From: Neospora caninum Liverpool
Taxonomy: Eukaryota; Apicomplexa; Conoidasida; Eucoccidiorida; Sarcocystidae
DNA: 64,000 nucleotides
Assembly: GCF_000208865.1 (NCBI RefSeq)
Contig: NC_018396.1
Span: 5,450,514-5,514,513 of the forward strand
Reading direction: 5' to 3'
Shown here: positions 24,071 to 37,111 of the stretch, piece by piece
How positions within the stretch are numbered: the stretch's first letter is position 1
Layout of the letters: each line of letters begins with the position of its first letter
The notes under the pieces: model-generated
Seen by the model: only the letters and a program-made list of their open reading frames with translations
The model's database searches: none
Told to the model about the DNA's origin: nothing
Made by a program: the position numbers and the translations under genes

Positions 24071-24759
24071 TGTCAAAGCGGGGGGAGGACGTGCGTCATT
24101 CACCGAGAGAAAGCCACGCGAGGAGTCAATGCCACAGCACGAGATGAGAAAGCGACGAGGTCGTTAACGGTGGCCGGGAAAAGTGGGAGGGTGAAGAAAC
24201 AGATCGGCGAAAAAGTGGAAACGCACAAAGCCACACAGAGCGGGGGATCAGCCAGAACGACACAAGCTGCAGGGGGAAAAGACTGAGGGGAGGATCGACA
24301 CAACGCAGAGAGGAGCGATCCTCGTTGGACTGAGAGACAACAGGGCGTCGAGGAGACAAAACGTGCAAACGAAAGGCAGCAGAAAGATTTGCGAGGACGG
24401 AAGGGGGAAGACGCCAGCCGAGAAACTGCGGAAGCCAGATGGGCCGAACTTCAGACCTACGAGGGAGTCCCCCGCCAACCAGCTGCTAGCCGGCACCGGA
24501 AACAAAGTTTTCTGTTCGCGCTGACGATTCGAGGGGCTCTTCCTCGACGATGTTGGGGGACATGCCTGGCCACTGACGACAGCGGCCGCGAAGTGCGCGC
24601 AACTGGCAGCGGCCTCAGCAGAAGAAATGTCGCACGGAGGGTCCGGCAAGTCGACTGTGTCGTAACGACGCGCGAGACGGGAAAGAGTTGCGCGAAATGG
24701 GCAGCACGAGGTGGTAAGACTAAAATGAAACTTGACCCCGACTGCGGCACACCGGCGGC

Positions 24760-24767
24760 TGCATGCA
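24760..24767. promoter_or_regulatory. TGCATGCA palindrome in divergent promoter
   Basis: The sequence is TGCATGCA. TGCATGC-type palindromes are recognised by ApiAP2 factors in Apicomplexa and recur upstream of coccidian genes. Function here is inference from position and motif only. Confidence 0.3.
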
Positions 24768-25436
24768 AGATCCCAGCACGAGACGCCAGCTGCCGCGTCC
24801 ATTCAAAACCCATCGTACCACCCCGGCATTTGAGGCATTCACAGCTGGAGAGCTCGAGAGCGTAAACCGGGGAGACTCAGGGCAAAAAAAAGGGAAGAAG
24901 CGGTAAAAAAGGGAGTCAGGCAGTGTCGGTGAGCCAACGTGCATCTTGATGGAGGAACCATTCGCGTCATCGCTTGGCAGAGAAAAAGACAGTGTCTTGC
25001 TCGAGGGCAGAAGCAGCGTCGACGCTGCGTCCGACTCACCCGCGCAGTCTCGGGCAACATGCTCGTTCCATCTTCAAGCTGAAGGAGAGAACGACTGTTT
25101 GGGAGACGCCTGTGGCGTTCTCCATTTTCCGGACCTCTCTTTTCTGTCCATTCCGGTCTTTCGCCACGGTGTGCTGGTGACGCAATCGCCCGCACAGCGC
25201 GTCTGCGTGCAAGCGGGCAACTACCAGTTTCAGGTGTCTTTACACCCGAGATGTTTTTGGTGGTAGCGCTTTGCGAGGTGTGGCAATCCGAAGCAGCATG
25301 ACTTGGTGTTTCACGCGTCTCTAACGGCTGGCCTTCGCTCTCCCGTTAATTTTCGCCTCCATGTTTTCTCTGTCTCTCTTTTCCGGTCTTCACGTGGCAA
25401 AAAGGAGGACCGTCAGCCGTTGGCGAGCTTCCCGTA

Positions 25437-25443
25437 TGCATGC
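25437..25443. promoter_or_regulatory. TGCATGC palindrome upstream of aminomethyltransferase
   Basis: This is a second copy of the heptamer, about 650 bases before the start codon at 26090. The same palindrome also occurs inside coding and intron DNA in the window, so position alone is weak evidence. Confidence 0.3.
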
Positions 25444-26089
25444 GGGTCAGGATCGCACCCCTGCGCGTTCGCGTGCTGTGCATTTCTGCTCCAGAAACTT
25501 CTCTCAAACACATGATTGCGGTGGACTTGTTCCTCTTCGCCTCCAAACTGCTCTGTCTGTGGAGTTCGAGGCGTCCGGTTCGGGCTGTCTTGGCGCGGCT
25601 GGACGGAGAAGGCTCGGTCGTCTTGGGAAACTGAAGCGCGAATTCGAAGGACGCGGCTCAGTTTGGCCGCAATTAAAGGGCGGCTGTGGTCCCCACGTGT
25701 CCTTTTCAGTCCGAAAGCGAAGCTGTACGGTTGACTCAGCGGCAGAAAGGCGGCTGGGCGGAGCGGAGACACAGACAGGAGGAGCGTCAAACCCAGTCCC
25801 ATCGCGTTGTACTCGCCCGGCACTGGATGCGCGTGCAAAACAGACAGAAACCTAGCCGGTCTGCCTGGAGGTCTGTGGCTGATTGAACGCACATCACTCT
25901 CTCTTGTGTACAGCTTGTGTTCCCGATGAAATGCTCCCCAGGTATGCGCGCGTGTCTGTACCGTGCCCTCTCTGCTTGTATCCATGCAAGTCGACGCAGG
26001 CCTGTTGGCTTCCGTGGCCTCAGTGAATAATCATCCGCACAGAGTTCTCTCCCTCCTCTATTTTCCAGTTTCAAAGCCGAGAAGCAAAA

Positions 26090-29000
26090 ATGCGACGTCT
26101 CGGCCGCTTCGGCGGCCCTCGACACGACGGTGTTGCCAGTTTTCTCGCCGCTCGTTCTCCGGCCCCTCGTTCCTCCCTTTGTTCCCGCCCCATCTTCCCT
26201 CGGTCAAATCTGTGTCGCCTTCCAACCGGCCTCGACGCTTTCCATCTTCCCCAAATTCCGGCGCGAGCCGCGTCGCTGGCGTGTCCTGCATCGTCTCGTC
26301 CTTCCTCGTTTACTGCCTGTGCGTTTCCTTCACGTTCTTTGTCTTCCTCCGCCGCTCGTTCGACCCCCCCACAGGGGCTGCAACTGCATGCGTCCCAAGT
26401 TTTCCTGAGAAGCCGACGTGCTCGAGCTTCTCCCTGCACTTCCGTTTTCACTGAAACAGAAACTTTGCGTTTCAACGAGGAAGGTCCAAGGCGCTCGGCG
26501 CAGACCTCCTCCTCAGTTTTCTGCTCTCATCCACGGGCGTCCTCGCATGGGCTGTCTTACTTGTCTTGTTTGCCTGTCTGCTGGACGCACGGCCTAGCGC
26601 GTGCGTCGCCTGCTCTCACACGAGCTCACTCTTCGCAGAACTTCGTCTTCAACTGTTCGTCCCTTGTCTCTTCTTCGTCTCGGGTGGTGTCTCGGCGCTC
26701 TGTCTCTGGTCTGTCGCTGCAATCTGCTGATTCCGCCAGCTTTTCCAGCGCCTCTTCGCGCCTGCCTGTCTTCGGCACACAGACTCGGAAGCCAAGGTTC
26801 CTGTTCCATGCGATAAGGGCGGAGTCTTCCGGGCAAGGAAGTGCGATGCAGTCCAGTTGTGGATCCCGGGTGTTCATCTCTTCCTATGCGCGCGATTCGG
26901 CGTCTCCTCGGCCATGGAAATGCGAGATTCGTGCCACATTTTCAGAACGGGCAGGTCTGCAGTGTATGTACACCTCAACAACGGGGAGCAAAGCCCTTAA
27001 CGACCGGCAGGCAAGGAGTTCGTTGTCGCCACAGTCACCGAGTAGCGACAACGCAACCGCAGTGAAAAGTTCGGAACCCTTGGAAAGGATGCCCGCTTCT
27101 GGGCGCGTCCCCTCTATGTCGGAGCCGGTTGTGCATACACCTCAAACCGTCAGGCCGGCGGTCGTGGTTGCTGAACGGACTCTAGCACCAGACGCAGTTT
27201 CCCAGCCTACCTTTCCCTCTCCCGCCGCAGCCTCTTCACCTCCCTCTGTTCAGGCAAAAGAGTCTGCCTCTCCTTCCGCTCCCTCGGGCTCTCGAGCCCC
27301 TCCGGCGACATCAGTGCGCCTTTCACCTCTGCACGAAGTGCATGCGGGGCTGGGGGCGAAGTTCGGCAAGTGAGAGGAAAAGTGAAAAGGGGCGAGGGGA
27401 ACGCGATGCGCTGCCTGACGTCGATCCATTCATACACACTCAATCCGTTCATCAATTCAGCGTCATCTGAATGCTTATGTAGCGGCTTACGATACACCAA
27501 CGCATGCAAATGTAAATGCATGCATGTTCCTGACGGTTGCTATAGACCCCTGTGTGTGAAAAGGAGCCCGTGTGTGCCCATAAACGCGTATTCATATTAT
27601 ATATATTATAATATATGTTCTGGTCCCTCTGTACACTTTCCCATACAAATCAAACAGGACGCTCCCGCTGGTGAACGGGTCTGTTCTTCCCCGAGCTGTT
27701 CTTTGTGCACTGGCGTGAGCCTGTTGCTGCAGGCGTGCTTCGCACGCTTTATTTTCCGGTTCTGAAAAACACAGTCCAAATCGAAGGAAGAGCCTTGCAT
27801 TCGCGCGGCGGGCGGAACCGCGTGTCCGCGGCTTCTGCCACGGCTCTGTGTCTTTGATGTTCTTCGCTGTCTCTGGCGGTCGTGTTCCATGCGCTTAGGT
27901 TCCAGGGCGTGCTCCTGCCTTTCGCCTACGAGGGCGAGGGCGTGATGAGCTCCCACCTCCACACGCGGACCTGTGCCTCGCTTTTCGACTTCTCTTACCG
28001 CCAACACTATCGGTGAGGTCTGCAGCGAAAGCAAGCTGAAAAGCACACGCAACACCAAATTTGAGAAAGAACGGGGAAGAATGGAGACGAACACAAGAAG
28101 CGAGAGAGGATGGACAGAAGAGAGAAAGAAGGAAGGATAAAATTCCACACCAAAAGACAGAGACATGAGGGGTGGCCCCAGCAGAGCCAGCGCTTACACC
28201 AAGCCAAGAGAATGGCGTTGACTTGGATTCTCGTGGATCAGAAGGCTCGACCTCCCATGAAAGTCGTGCTCTCTGCTTTTGTATGCTGAAGGATCTGGGG
28301 CGAGAAGGCCGCGCAGCTCCTCGAACGTCTAGTGGTCGGTGATGTCCAGAGTAAGGCCAGAGAGAAAATTCTGGTGAAGGCATGCGGAGTTAGCAAGAGC
28401 CCCACGCGCCCTCTTTTCATCGCTGCAGAAACAGACCAGTCATTCGTCGTCACTTGTGCGTGGACGAATGCGCAATGGCATCTACTCGCTAAACAGATGA
28501 ACAAAAAAACTGCTCTTACCCTGAAACTTGCATTTTCATATTCGTGCATACATGCATATATATATATATATATATATTTGTATATAAGCGTGTTCCTATT
28601 GTTTGCGCAACTACTCATATATGTGTGGTGGGGAGTGTCAGAGTGAGAGGTGTATATCGATGGGCTGGAGTGTTTTCATATCGGTTGCCTCTTATCAGCT
28701 GTTGCATTTTTCACGAGGCCGGCGTTTGCGCTGTTTCCTGTCAGTCCGTCACTGCTTCGCGGCTGGTTGTGAGTCGACGTGGTATGCTTCTCGTCGTTCT
28801 ATTTCTCTTTCCCCTCGTAATGTGGTTCTCGCTGTTTGTCTGTTCCGCGACAGGCCTTCTCGAAACCGAGAGCCGCTTCACGCTCTTCACCAACGACGAC
28901 GGTGGCATTCTGGACGACGTGATCGTTGCAGTGCATCCAGGCTTCCTGCTGGTCATGGGCAATGCATGCAATAAAGCCAAAGTTCTCGAACGGCTTGAGG

Positions 29001-30598
29001 CAGAGGCTGCTATAGCGCGGGGAAGAGGTACATACACCCGTCCTTGCATACCCAAATGTTATATGTATATGTATATTTATTTATTTATGTTGCGCGCGTG
29101 CGTCTGCGGGTGTGCATTCTTGTCTGACGGTCTCCACCATCACGACGAGGTTTCAAAACACATCTCTCAGCTGGTGTACTTCTTCCGTGGCTAATTCTCT
29201 GTGGGTGTGCGGTTTGTCGTGGATGCACACGCGCGCGCTGTGGGAATGAACGCTCAGTTGAGGTAAGATGTTCGCCTTTTTTCGTGGAAATCGCGCTCGT
29301 TTGTGATTGCGTGTCCACGGCGCCTTTTAGAGAAGTCCGTTCAACCGCGTGTTCGTGTCTCCGCGGCTTTCGCCCAGGGGTTTGTGAAGCGAAACCTAGC
29401 CCTGGATGGTATTTCTTCCGCTGTGGCCTCAGGCGAACGCGTGACGGTGGAGGCTCTGGACGACTTCACGCTGTTGGGAGTCCAGGGCGCACAGGCGATG
29501 GAGGTGATGGGCCAGGTTGTGGATGCCGCGAGCGTCGATCTCGTCAAAATGCCCTTTATGAGCAGTACGCAGGACGAGGGACGGTGGTGGCGCCTTCTTC
29601 CCGTCTTCGCGCCCGGTGTTCGCGTTTTGTCGCCCCGTGGCTGGTTATTACCCTGGCGCGGATTCTAGCAAGCGTTTCACCGTGCACGATCGCGCCTTTC
29701 CTGTGGTGCCGATGTGTGCCGCTCGCCTGTCGCAGTTTGTCATGGAGGCTGCGGTGCACTTCGGTTCTCCTTTCTTGCTCGTGGGGAGATTACACTTTTT
29801 TCTCCTTGTGTATTCTGAATCCGCTGCGGATTCCAGGTTACCTGTGCACCGTGGAGGGTGTCGAGTGCGTTTTGACGCGGTGCGGCTTCTCCGGGGAAGA
29901 CGGGTTTGAGGTAAGAGAAACGCGCATAGCGAGGACGAAAACAGGCAATTTTCTCTTCTCGAACTCAGTTGCTCATTCCTCGCAGCATAAGCCGTTTCAT
30001 CGCCTCCTCGAATACACCTCTCTCTATATAGCGGCTTCTACAGACTGACCGAGGCATGTTCATATATATGTATATATGGGGGTGTTGAAAGATCTAGATG
30101 GAAAGAAGAGAGAGAGATGTAGATGCAGATGGGCGTGGGTGGTGTCTGTGGCGACGTCGCAGATTTCATTGCTCTCGGAGGAGGCGTCGATGGTCTTCTC
30201 GGCTCTGCTGGAAAAATCATCGCTGCTGCGCCCAGCGGGATTCGGCACGCGAGAGACTCTGCGACAAGAAGCGGGTCTCTGCCTGTACGGGGCTGATATC
30301 GACGAGGAAACGACCCCTGTGGAGGCTTCCCTGGGATGGGCTGTCGGTGAGCAAAAACTCGCGTTTTTGTTTTCATGTCATGGCCGTCTCACGGGCCTAC
30401 TCCCGTCTCCACCTTTCCGCCTGTGCACATACAAATCCATCTCGAAGGATCTGTCGATACTGAGATAAGTCCGTCACTTGCATTCAGTGATCTACATATA
30501 TATATATATATAAATGTATGCTCGCGTGTGTGTCGAAATATGCCAGCATTTCAACTTGCGTCTAGCCATATTGCGATATTTACATCTAGGTTATACGG

Positions 30599-30642
<44 letters not shown>

Positions 30643-31643
30643 TGTATATGCATATTGTTTATTTGTATAACATCGTTGTCGTGTGCTGTCTCCATGTATG
30701 CATCTATATATATGATATGGTGGGTAGGTCGGTCCAGGCCTTCGTACATAGTTGGTATGCATGCACACGCGTGCGCATATTGTGAATTTCCAGGATGCGT
30801 TTGTGAGGGACAGTTGGTGTGTAGATTTCGCGGTGGGTTTTGACTCGATGTTTCGCTCTTTGCACTCTGCAAATGCGCGGGTTTTTTCGTTCTTCCCGCC
30901 TTGTCTGCGCCAGGTCGCCGCCGTCGCCAGGAAGCGAACTTTCCGGGGGCGTCGCGGATTCTCGCGCAGCTCGTGCAGCTGCAGCTGCTGCAGAGCCAGG
31001 CGAAGTCGCGGGTCCATATCGACGCGGAAACCTTGCAAGCTCAGCTGGACGAGGCGGCTGAGAAGGCAGGCATTTTCGAGGTCGACCGCCTCCGCCGCAA
31101 ACGCGTCGGCCTCGCGCTCCCGGCGGGCGGCTCGACAACCAAGGGTGAGCAAGAGAAGAACTGGGGAGACGCACAGCGGAGATACGTGGGAAAGCGAGAC
31201 GAAGGAGTAGGAGAAGAAGAACGGCCTGGCAGGAAATCAGCGAGATTCGGGGCGTTGCGGTGGAGAGAAAAGGTGTTTGAAAACGACCGGATACGACGGA
31301 AAAAGGATGGAGTGGCATCGACGAACTCAAAGCCGAAGAGAACAAACCTTCTGCAGGTTATTGAGGGGACAGCGTGAGACGGGACAGATCACGAGATCCT
31401 GCGTCGGCGCGGTTTGTGAAGTCTGGACTCTAATCTTCAGGGTATTTTTCGACAGGTTTTTTCGGTTTTTCGTCCCATGGCCATTTGCAGGAGGAGTCGC
31501 CGTCCTCAGCCTCGAGGGAGAAAAGAAAGTTGGCGCGGTGACCAGCAGCTGCTTTGCCCCGTCGCTGCAGCGAACCATCGGCATGGCGTACCTAGATCTC
31601 CCGTACACCCTGGTAGGCTTCCAGTACATTCAAGTATATATGG

Positions 31644-31679
<36 letters not shown>

Positions 31680-32229
31680 GTTTGCCGGTACATGTGTTAC
31701 AACAATGTATATACATAGATATATATAGGAAGCTGCGAGACATTTGCATGGACGGATGTGGCTCTCGGGTTGAGGATTGTGCGGTTGTAGTAGTAGAGAG
31801 GTACCTCGTAGGGAGTGTTTCTGCGACTCCTTGCGCTGCTGTCTCTGGAGGAGCACCGCCTTTCAGGGAAAAAAAAGACAGAAGCCAAACACGTCCTTGC
31901 TGTGTGGCAGAGTCCGTCCAACGCCGTCTCGTGACTACATGCGGTGTTCTCGTTTTTTCTCAAAAAAGATAAAAAAAAAACCCTTGCCTCTGCAGGCGTT
32001 CGGGTGGTTGCCCGAGCTCAAGAATCCGGTCGCAGGCGCGAGGCGATAGAGGCTTTCGCGAGCCGTCGCAGAGACAGGAGATTGGAGAGGTTCCCGCTTC
32101 ATGTTTTTGTCCGTTCTGCAGCCAAAGACGCGCGTTCAGCTGGACACTCCCCGCCCGACGAAAGACGTCGAAGTGTGCAAAATGCCCTTCGTCCCTGGCG
32201 CCTACTACCGCGTCCCTCTTCCTCTCTAG
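26090..32229 (+). CDS. GCVT: Aminomethyltransferase (glycine cleavage system T-protein)
   Basis: Ten exons: 26090-27369, 27899-28012, 28292-28350, 28854-29027, 29331-29564, 29837-29910, 30163-30346, 30914-31144, 31491-31612, 32122-32229 (859 residues). T-protein transfers the methylene group of the aminomethyl-lipoyl H-protein to tetrahydrofolate and releases ammonia, in the mitochondrial matrix. Family blocks in order: SPLHEVHAGLGAKFG, SSHLHTRTCASLFDFS, TNDDGGILDDVIV (with the conserved Asp), TRCGFSGEDGFE, RQEAGLCLYGADIDEETTPV, RKRVGLAL, GAVTSSC, KMPFVPGAYY at the end. The catalytic part starts only near residue 412. Before it lies a Ser/Arg/Ala-rich extension whose first part resembles a mitochondrial presequence but which is several hundred residues longer than needed. 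The start ATG sits in an AAAAATG context. Several introns hold (TA)n runs. An ATG nearer the catalytic part cannot be excluded. Confidence 0.93.
28556..28577. repeat. (TA)n microsatellite in GCVT intron 3
   Basis: A short alternating TA run sits in the 503-base intron between exons 3 and 4. Confidence 0.85.
30603..30637. repeat. (TA)n microsatellite in GCVT intron 7
   Basis: About 34 bases of alternating TA. A smaller run occurs at about 30494-30513 in the same intron. Confidence 0.9.
31647..31676. repeat. (TA)n microsatellite in GCVT intron 9
   Basis: About 28 bases of alternating TA lie in the last intron of the aminomethyltransferase gene. Confidence 0.9.
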
Positions 32230-33180
32230 AACTCTATCGTCTCGAGAGGTGTCTAACCGTAAACTCTCCATCGGCGCCGCCGAGGCTCCCGACAGAGAGC
32301 AAACCTCTCAGGAGTCGCCAAGAACGCGTCCGTGCGAGTCGTCTCAGAGATTCGGAAACAGCCCAGGAGGGTCCAAGTATCTCCTTTTTCTATTTTCCGT
32401 GTTCGCAATCTGCATCCATCGCGAGGCGCTGCTCGTCTCTACTGCCCAACGAGGGAGAGTGTCAAAGGGGGGGTTGAGGGGTTGTCGGCCGGTGTATCTG
32501 AGGTTTTGCAGGCGCAAACGTTCGCATTTTGTGGTCCAGCAATGTGCGTGCTTCTCGTGACTCTTTTTGCCCTCAAGTCGGGGAGAGGAGAGAAAAAACA
32601 GAGTGAAGGACGACGATCTCTCCGTTCGCTTCCACCGGCTGGGACTGCCTGAGCTTTTCGACAGGGAACGCCCCGCGACCTAGACTCCAACAGTTCTCTG
32701 CTCGTTCTGTCACCAAGGAACGACTCTTCTCTATATCGTACCAACGTCCGCATCGTGTCTTGTTGACGCCACGCTACGTCTACGACCTCATTTACGAAGA
32801 AAGCACACGAATGCATTTGTCTGAGGGCGCACCGAAGGGTAAGCGACACGGGAAACCTTCATTAGAATTCCGCATATCCCTGCCACGTGGTGGCTGCGGG
32901 TGTAGCGAGGCACTGCACTATCCGCAGAGGCATCACCAGGACGCAAACGCGTAGTGCCCTAGCTTTGGAAGACAAAGGGAGAAAAGCGAGGAAACCGTTG
33001 CTAGAAGGACCGTGTGGAGAGCTTTTTCTCTCCTTTAACGAGGCTCTTTGAGATTTAAAGCGCTCCCATGAAATCCGAGGAGTTGGTAGTTGGGGGATGC
33101 AAGCGCCACGCCCAGCACACTTTCGCGAAGCGACGAAAGCAAGATCTCTTCGACACCGGGCCTCTGTGACACTAAACAGA
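32230..33180. other. Convergent 3' flank between GCVT and REV1
   Basis: This stretch separates two stop codons on opposite strands, so both 3' UTRs belong here. A plus-strand open stretch at 32760-32954 and its flanks read somewhat like protein but show no domain and no connection to the upstream gene, which already ends in a canonical T-protein C-terminus. Confidence 0.55.
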
Positions 33181-36100
33181 TCAGCAAAGGTTAAAGTTGA
33201 AGAGGAGCTTGACACGAGACGGCAGCACCTGTGCTAGGCCCATCAGTTCGCACTCCCTCTCTTGCTCTAACGCAGCGAATTCCTTCTCCTTCGCTCCGTG
33301 CTGTCCCGCTTCGGTGTCTGGGGACCTCTGGTGAGCTGGAGAATCGTGGGGTGACTGGATCGTTTCCTCCCAGGGGCTCTCGAATTCCTGTGCATGCTCC
33401 TCGTCTTCTCGTTCCCTCCGTTCCGTGGACAAGTCTCTCTCTGGCTGGTTCCTTCTTTCGCCACCCAAAAAAGCGAGCAGTTCGCGGCTCATCGCCCACT
33501 CCAGTCTGTCTCCCTCTTCGTCTTCCTCTCCCGATAAAGTGCCCGTCTCGCTCTCGCTCCCCGCGTCGCGCACACGGCCGCCTTGCTCTGCGCCTGCCCT
33601 GACTCTCTCTCGCCGCTCTGCCTCTCTATTCTCTGCTCCATCCTCTTCCTTCTCTTCTCTCCCCCCCTCTCTATTCTCTGGTCCGTCGATGTCTCCTTCA
33701 CCGCATGTGCCGTCTCCCTCTTCTGCTCCGTTTCCTCCCTCTTGTTCGCCTGCTGCGCACTTCCCCACTTCCGCCTGCGACAGCGTCTGTGCGCCTCCTA
33801 CCGCCTCTCGGCTGCTTCGTCCGCGCTCGTCGAAAGCCCTCATCTGGCGAGCGGCCTCTCTGGAAGCAAGAGCGAGCGAGACAGCTCGACGAGCCCGTCG
33901 ATGCACTGCGCGAGAAAGAAACGCGAGAGAGACTCCGGATCCTGGCGCAGCGCTCGAGAGACAGAAAGACCGCGCCTCTGCAATTCCCCTGTCGAAGCCC
34001 CGAAGGAACGCAGAGCGCCACCGAAGGTCAGCCGAAGAAGACAGGGACGGAACACGTGCGGAAGGTGAAGAAACGGAAGCTGAAGAAGAGAACGGATGGG
34101 AAAGCGGACAGGAGGGCGTGGGGCTGCGGTCGGCAGTCACCTGGTCGAGTATGATCACTCTCTCAGGTTGTTTGCCTTCTCTGTCTTTCTTTTCGCTTCG
34201 GCTCTCGTCGAGACCGTCGCGTTCGAGTCCGCCGCTTGGTCTCTGCCCCTGGCCCTTGTCGGAGCGCCTGGTTTCCCCAGCCGTCGCGCATGCAGACGCA
34301 GCAAACAGAGCAGCCCGGAGGAACCCCACCACGAGGACTTGCGCGGCGACGCGGGAAAGCGCCAGCTTCGTCGGACCAGACGCGAGGGGCGACGCACGCT
34401 GCAGGCCATCGCTCTCTCTCCACAGCTCCGTGATGGCATGCAGGGAGTCGCGAAGAACGAGAGAGGCAGCCGAATGTCTCCTCTCGTCTCCCTCTCTCCT
34501 TCCCACCCTTGGTCTGCTCCGTTCGCGTCGTCGAGGAGAGGAAGACGCAGGAGATGGAACGGGCATGGTGGAGGAAGGCACTTGCCGAGGCAGAGATGTC
34601 GACGAGCGGAAAGTCTGGGGAGAGCTTGGGACGGGCCCGAGTCGTGGCGCGGATGGTGACGAAATCGACAGAGCGGTGCGAGGCGTCGAAGAGAGATGTG
34701 AGCCGGCTGCTTTCCCAATAGCGAGAGGAGGCGAAGCGGGGCGCGATGCTCTTCTTCCTTCGAGCCTGTCGCCGCCGCTTGCTTTTTGATCAGCATTTTC
34801 CTGCCGAGGTAGAGCCTCGACCTCCATTTCTTCTCGCGCGGAGAGAAAGACTTCACCCTCCTCCGGCTCCATTTCCGCTGTACATTCACCGCCGGCTCCC
34901 TCCGCTCCCCTTTCCTCCCCACGGGCCTCGCCCTCGTCTCCCAGTTCAATCACCTGCTTCGGCACGACGGGTGAGTCAACCCTATGTTCTCTGTCTCCTT
35001 CGTAGCTTCCTTCTTCGCTTTCCCTGCCGTCGCTCTCGTGCTCTCTAGGCGCTATTGATGTCTTCGAAACCGAGGCTGGTCGACGGCCGACCCCTTCGCG
35101 CCTGTCTCCTTCCTGTCCGCTTTTACCGCATTCTCCCTCAGGACTCTCGTCCTCGCTGTCGCTGTCCAGTGTGCTGCACACCGCGTTGCCGTCGCTTCCC
35201 TGTGCCTGGTGTCGGGTCCCCGTTGGCCTCCAGAAAGTGTCTCCGTTGCCTTGGGCTCCAAACGCGGGGTCGCGGCCTTCCGAGTGGGGCGAGCGACTGG
35301 GTACAGGATCGGAATTCCCTGGGCCTTCCTGGGATTCCTCGTCATTCAAGAGAGAGATAACCTCTCGAAAAACGACAGAGGTTCTCTTTCTTCTTTCTCT
35401 TCCCCCCTCGGCCTGGTCCGTCAGCAGCGGCGGGAGCAGTTGCTGTTTCCCGTCTTCTCGCCCCCTTTTCTTCTCTCTCCTCGTCGCGCGCACCAGTGAG
35501 GCTGGGCTTTTGCTTGGCGTGCGTCGTCCGCCTTCCTTGTCCCGAGACAGGAACCCAGTTCGAGCCGCGTTTCTCCCTTCTTGAGTCTCTGACGTCCCCC
35601 CTCGAATCGGTTCAGAACGGCCAGGGTCCTCCGGGCGACTACGCAGAGGAGACAGCACGACCGTGGCGGGCGTAGAGGAAGCCGAGAGGCAGCGAAGGGA
35701 CGTCTCCGGTGTGTGTATACTCGCGCCTGCCTCGTGGCCTTGGGACTGTCGGCGTGGCGGCGGTGTATGCGGAGGAGAGGAGCTGGGGCGGAGAGAAGAG
35801 AGGAGAAAATGGTCGAGGGATGCGTATGAAGAAGGAAAGCTTTTGCGACTCTCTCGCCGCCACGTCCGCGACGTTTCTCTCCCTTTCCCTGAGCTCGGGC
35901 TTCCTCTTCTTCCACTTCTCTCCGGTCTTTGAGGAGTGACAGAGTGCGACGACTTGTAAGTGGAAAGCTGCGTCGCCTGCTGAGAAGAGGAAAAGAACCT
36001 TCCTCGTTGCTGATCTTGAACAGCACGCGCAGACGACGAGGAAGAACTTGGTGAAGAAGAAGAAGAAAAACAGGGGAAAGAGGAAGAGGAGGATGCAGAG

Positions 36101-37076
36101 GAAGAGGAAGGAACAGGCGGAGGAGCAAAGGTGGGCGAGGAAAGAAGAGCGGACCTTCGAGGTAGCGGAGACATAATTTTGGGCTCTAGAAAGGCAGGCG
36201 AGTTCTGGCTTTCAGATTCACCACGGGGCGCATCTTGTCCGCACTGCGACCGTCTCGTGCGCTTCGTCCTGGCTTCAGTTTCCTCTCGCTCCAAATCTCT
36301 TTCCGTTCCCTCTAAATTTCCTGCTTCTCCCTTTCCTGCTCCTTTCCCGTCCTCGGCGCCGTTGCTGTCTGCCTCGCCTCCCAGAAGCGTTTGACTCTCG
36401 ACGACCAGAGAGTTTCCCCCGACTTCCTTCTTCTCTGTCACTTTCCCCGTCTCCTCCTTCTCGTTGTCTTCATCCTTTTCACTCTCTCCACCCTTTTCCT
36501 TCTCATCCGTAGCGTTGTCTGTATTTGCCGTAGGGAGCAGAGTGCGTGTGCGTTGACTCGAAGCGTCTTCGTTATATTCCTGAGACGAGACGACCACGAC
36601 TTCTCTCTCCTCACCTCGACTGCTGGTTTCGACAGCCCCCGGCGAGGTTGCAGAACAAGCTGTCGCGGGTGAGGCGAGAGAGAGAAAGTTGCTCATGATT
36701 TCCCGTTGGCGGCGCAGCTGAAGACTGCGATGCGACTCCGCCTCCTCCATTTCCGCTTGTTCGCGCTCAGTCCTCAGACTCAGGAGAAGAACGTTGAAGC
36801 CTCGAAGATCTTCTATGGGACACGCGCTACGGAGCAGGACCGCAGGCCAGAGAGAGAATCGAGGGAACCAGAGGGATCAGGACAGAACGAAGAAGTCACA
36901 TATCACGAAAGAAGAACACACAGAAAGCTCTAGAGTTGAAAAACAGAGATACCGTGTGACAACGGCGCACCTGAAATGCCTCGTGAGACCATGGACCCAC
37001 CACAGCAGTCAATTTCACCGACCGGCGGCCCGTGAAACACACCTTCGCGGCTGTACATACACTTCCTACTATTTCA

Positions 37077-37111
<35 letters not shown>

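Larger units (their letters stand above)
24071..26089. other. Divergent promoter region (derlin / aminomethyltransferase)
   Basis: About 2 kb between two divergent start codons, so it should carry the promoters and 5' UTRs of both genes. It is GC-rich with purine and pyrimidine stretches. No coding exon could be supported. Two TGCATGC palindromes are present (see the separate entries). Confidence 0.6.

Noticed and set aside
32700..32954. Protein-like stretch on the plus strand after GCVT
   Set aside because: GCVT already ends with the family C-terminus at 32229, and this stretch has no start, domain or acceptor joining it to a gene.
33425..34789. 454-codon plus-strand open frame
   Set aside because: It is antisense to the last REV1 exon. 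Its Ser/Arg composition mirrors the opposite strand and it has no domain.
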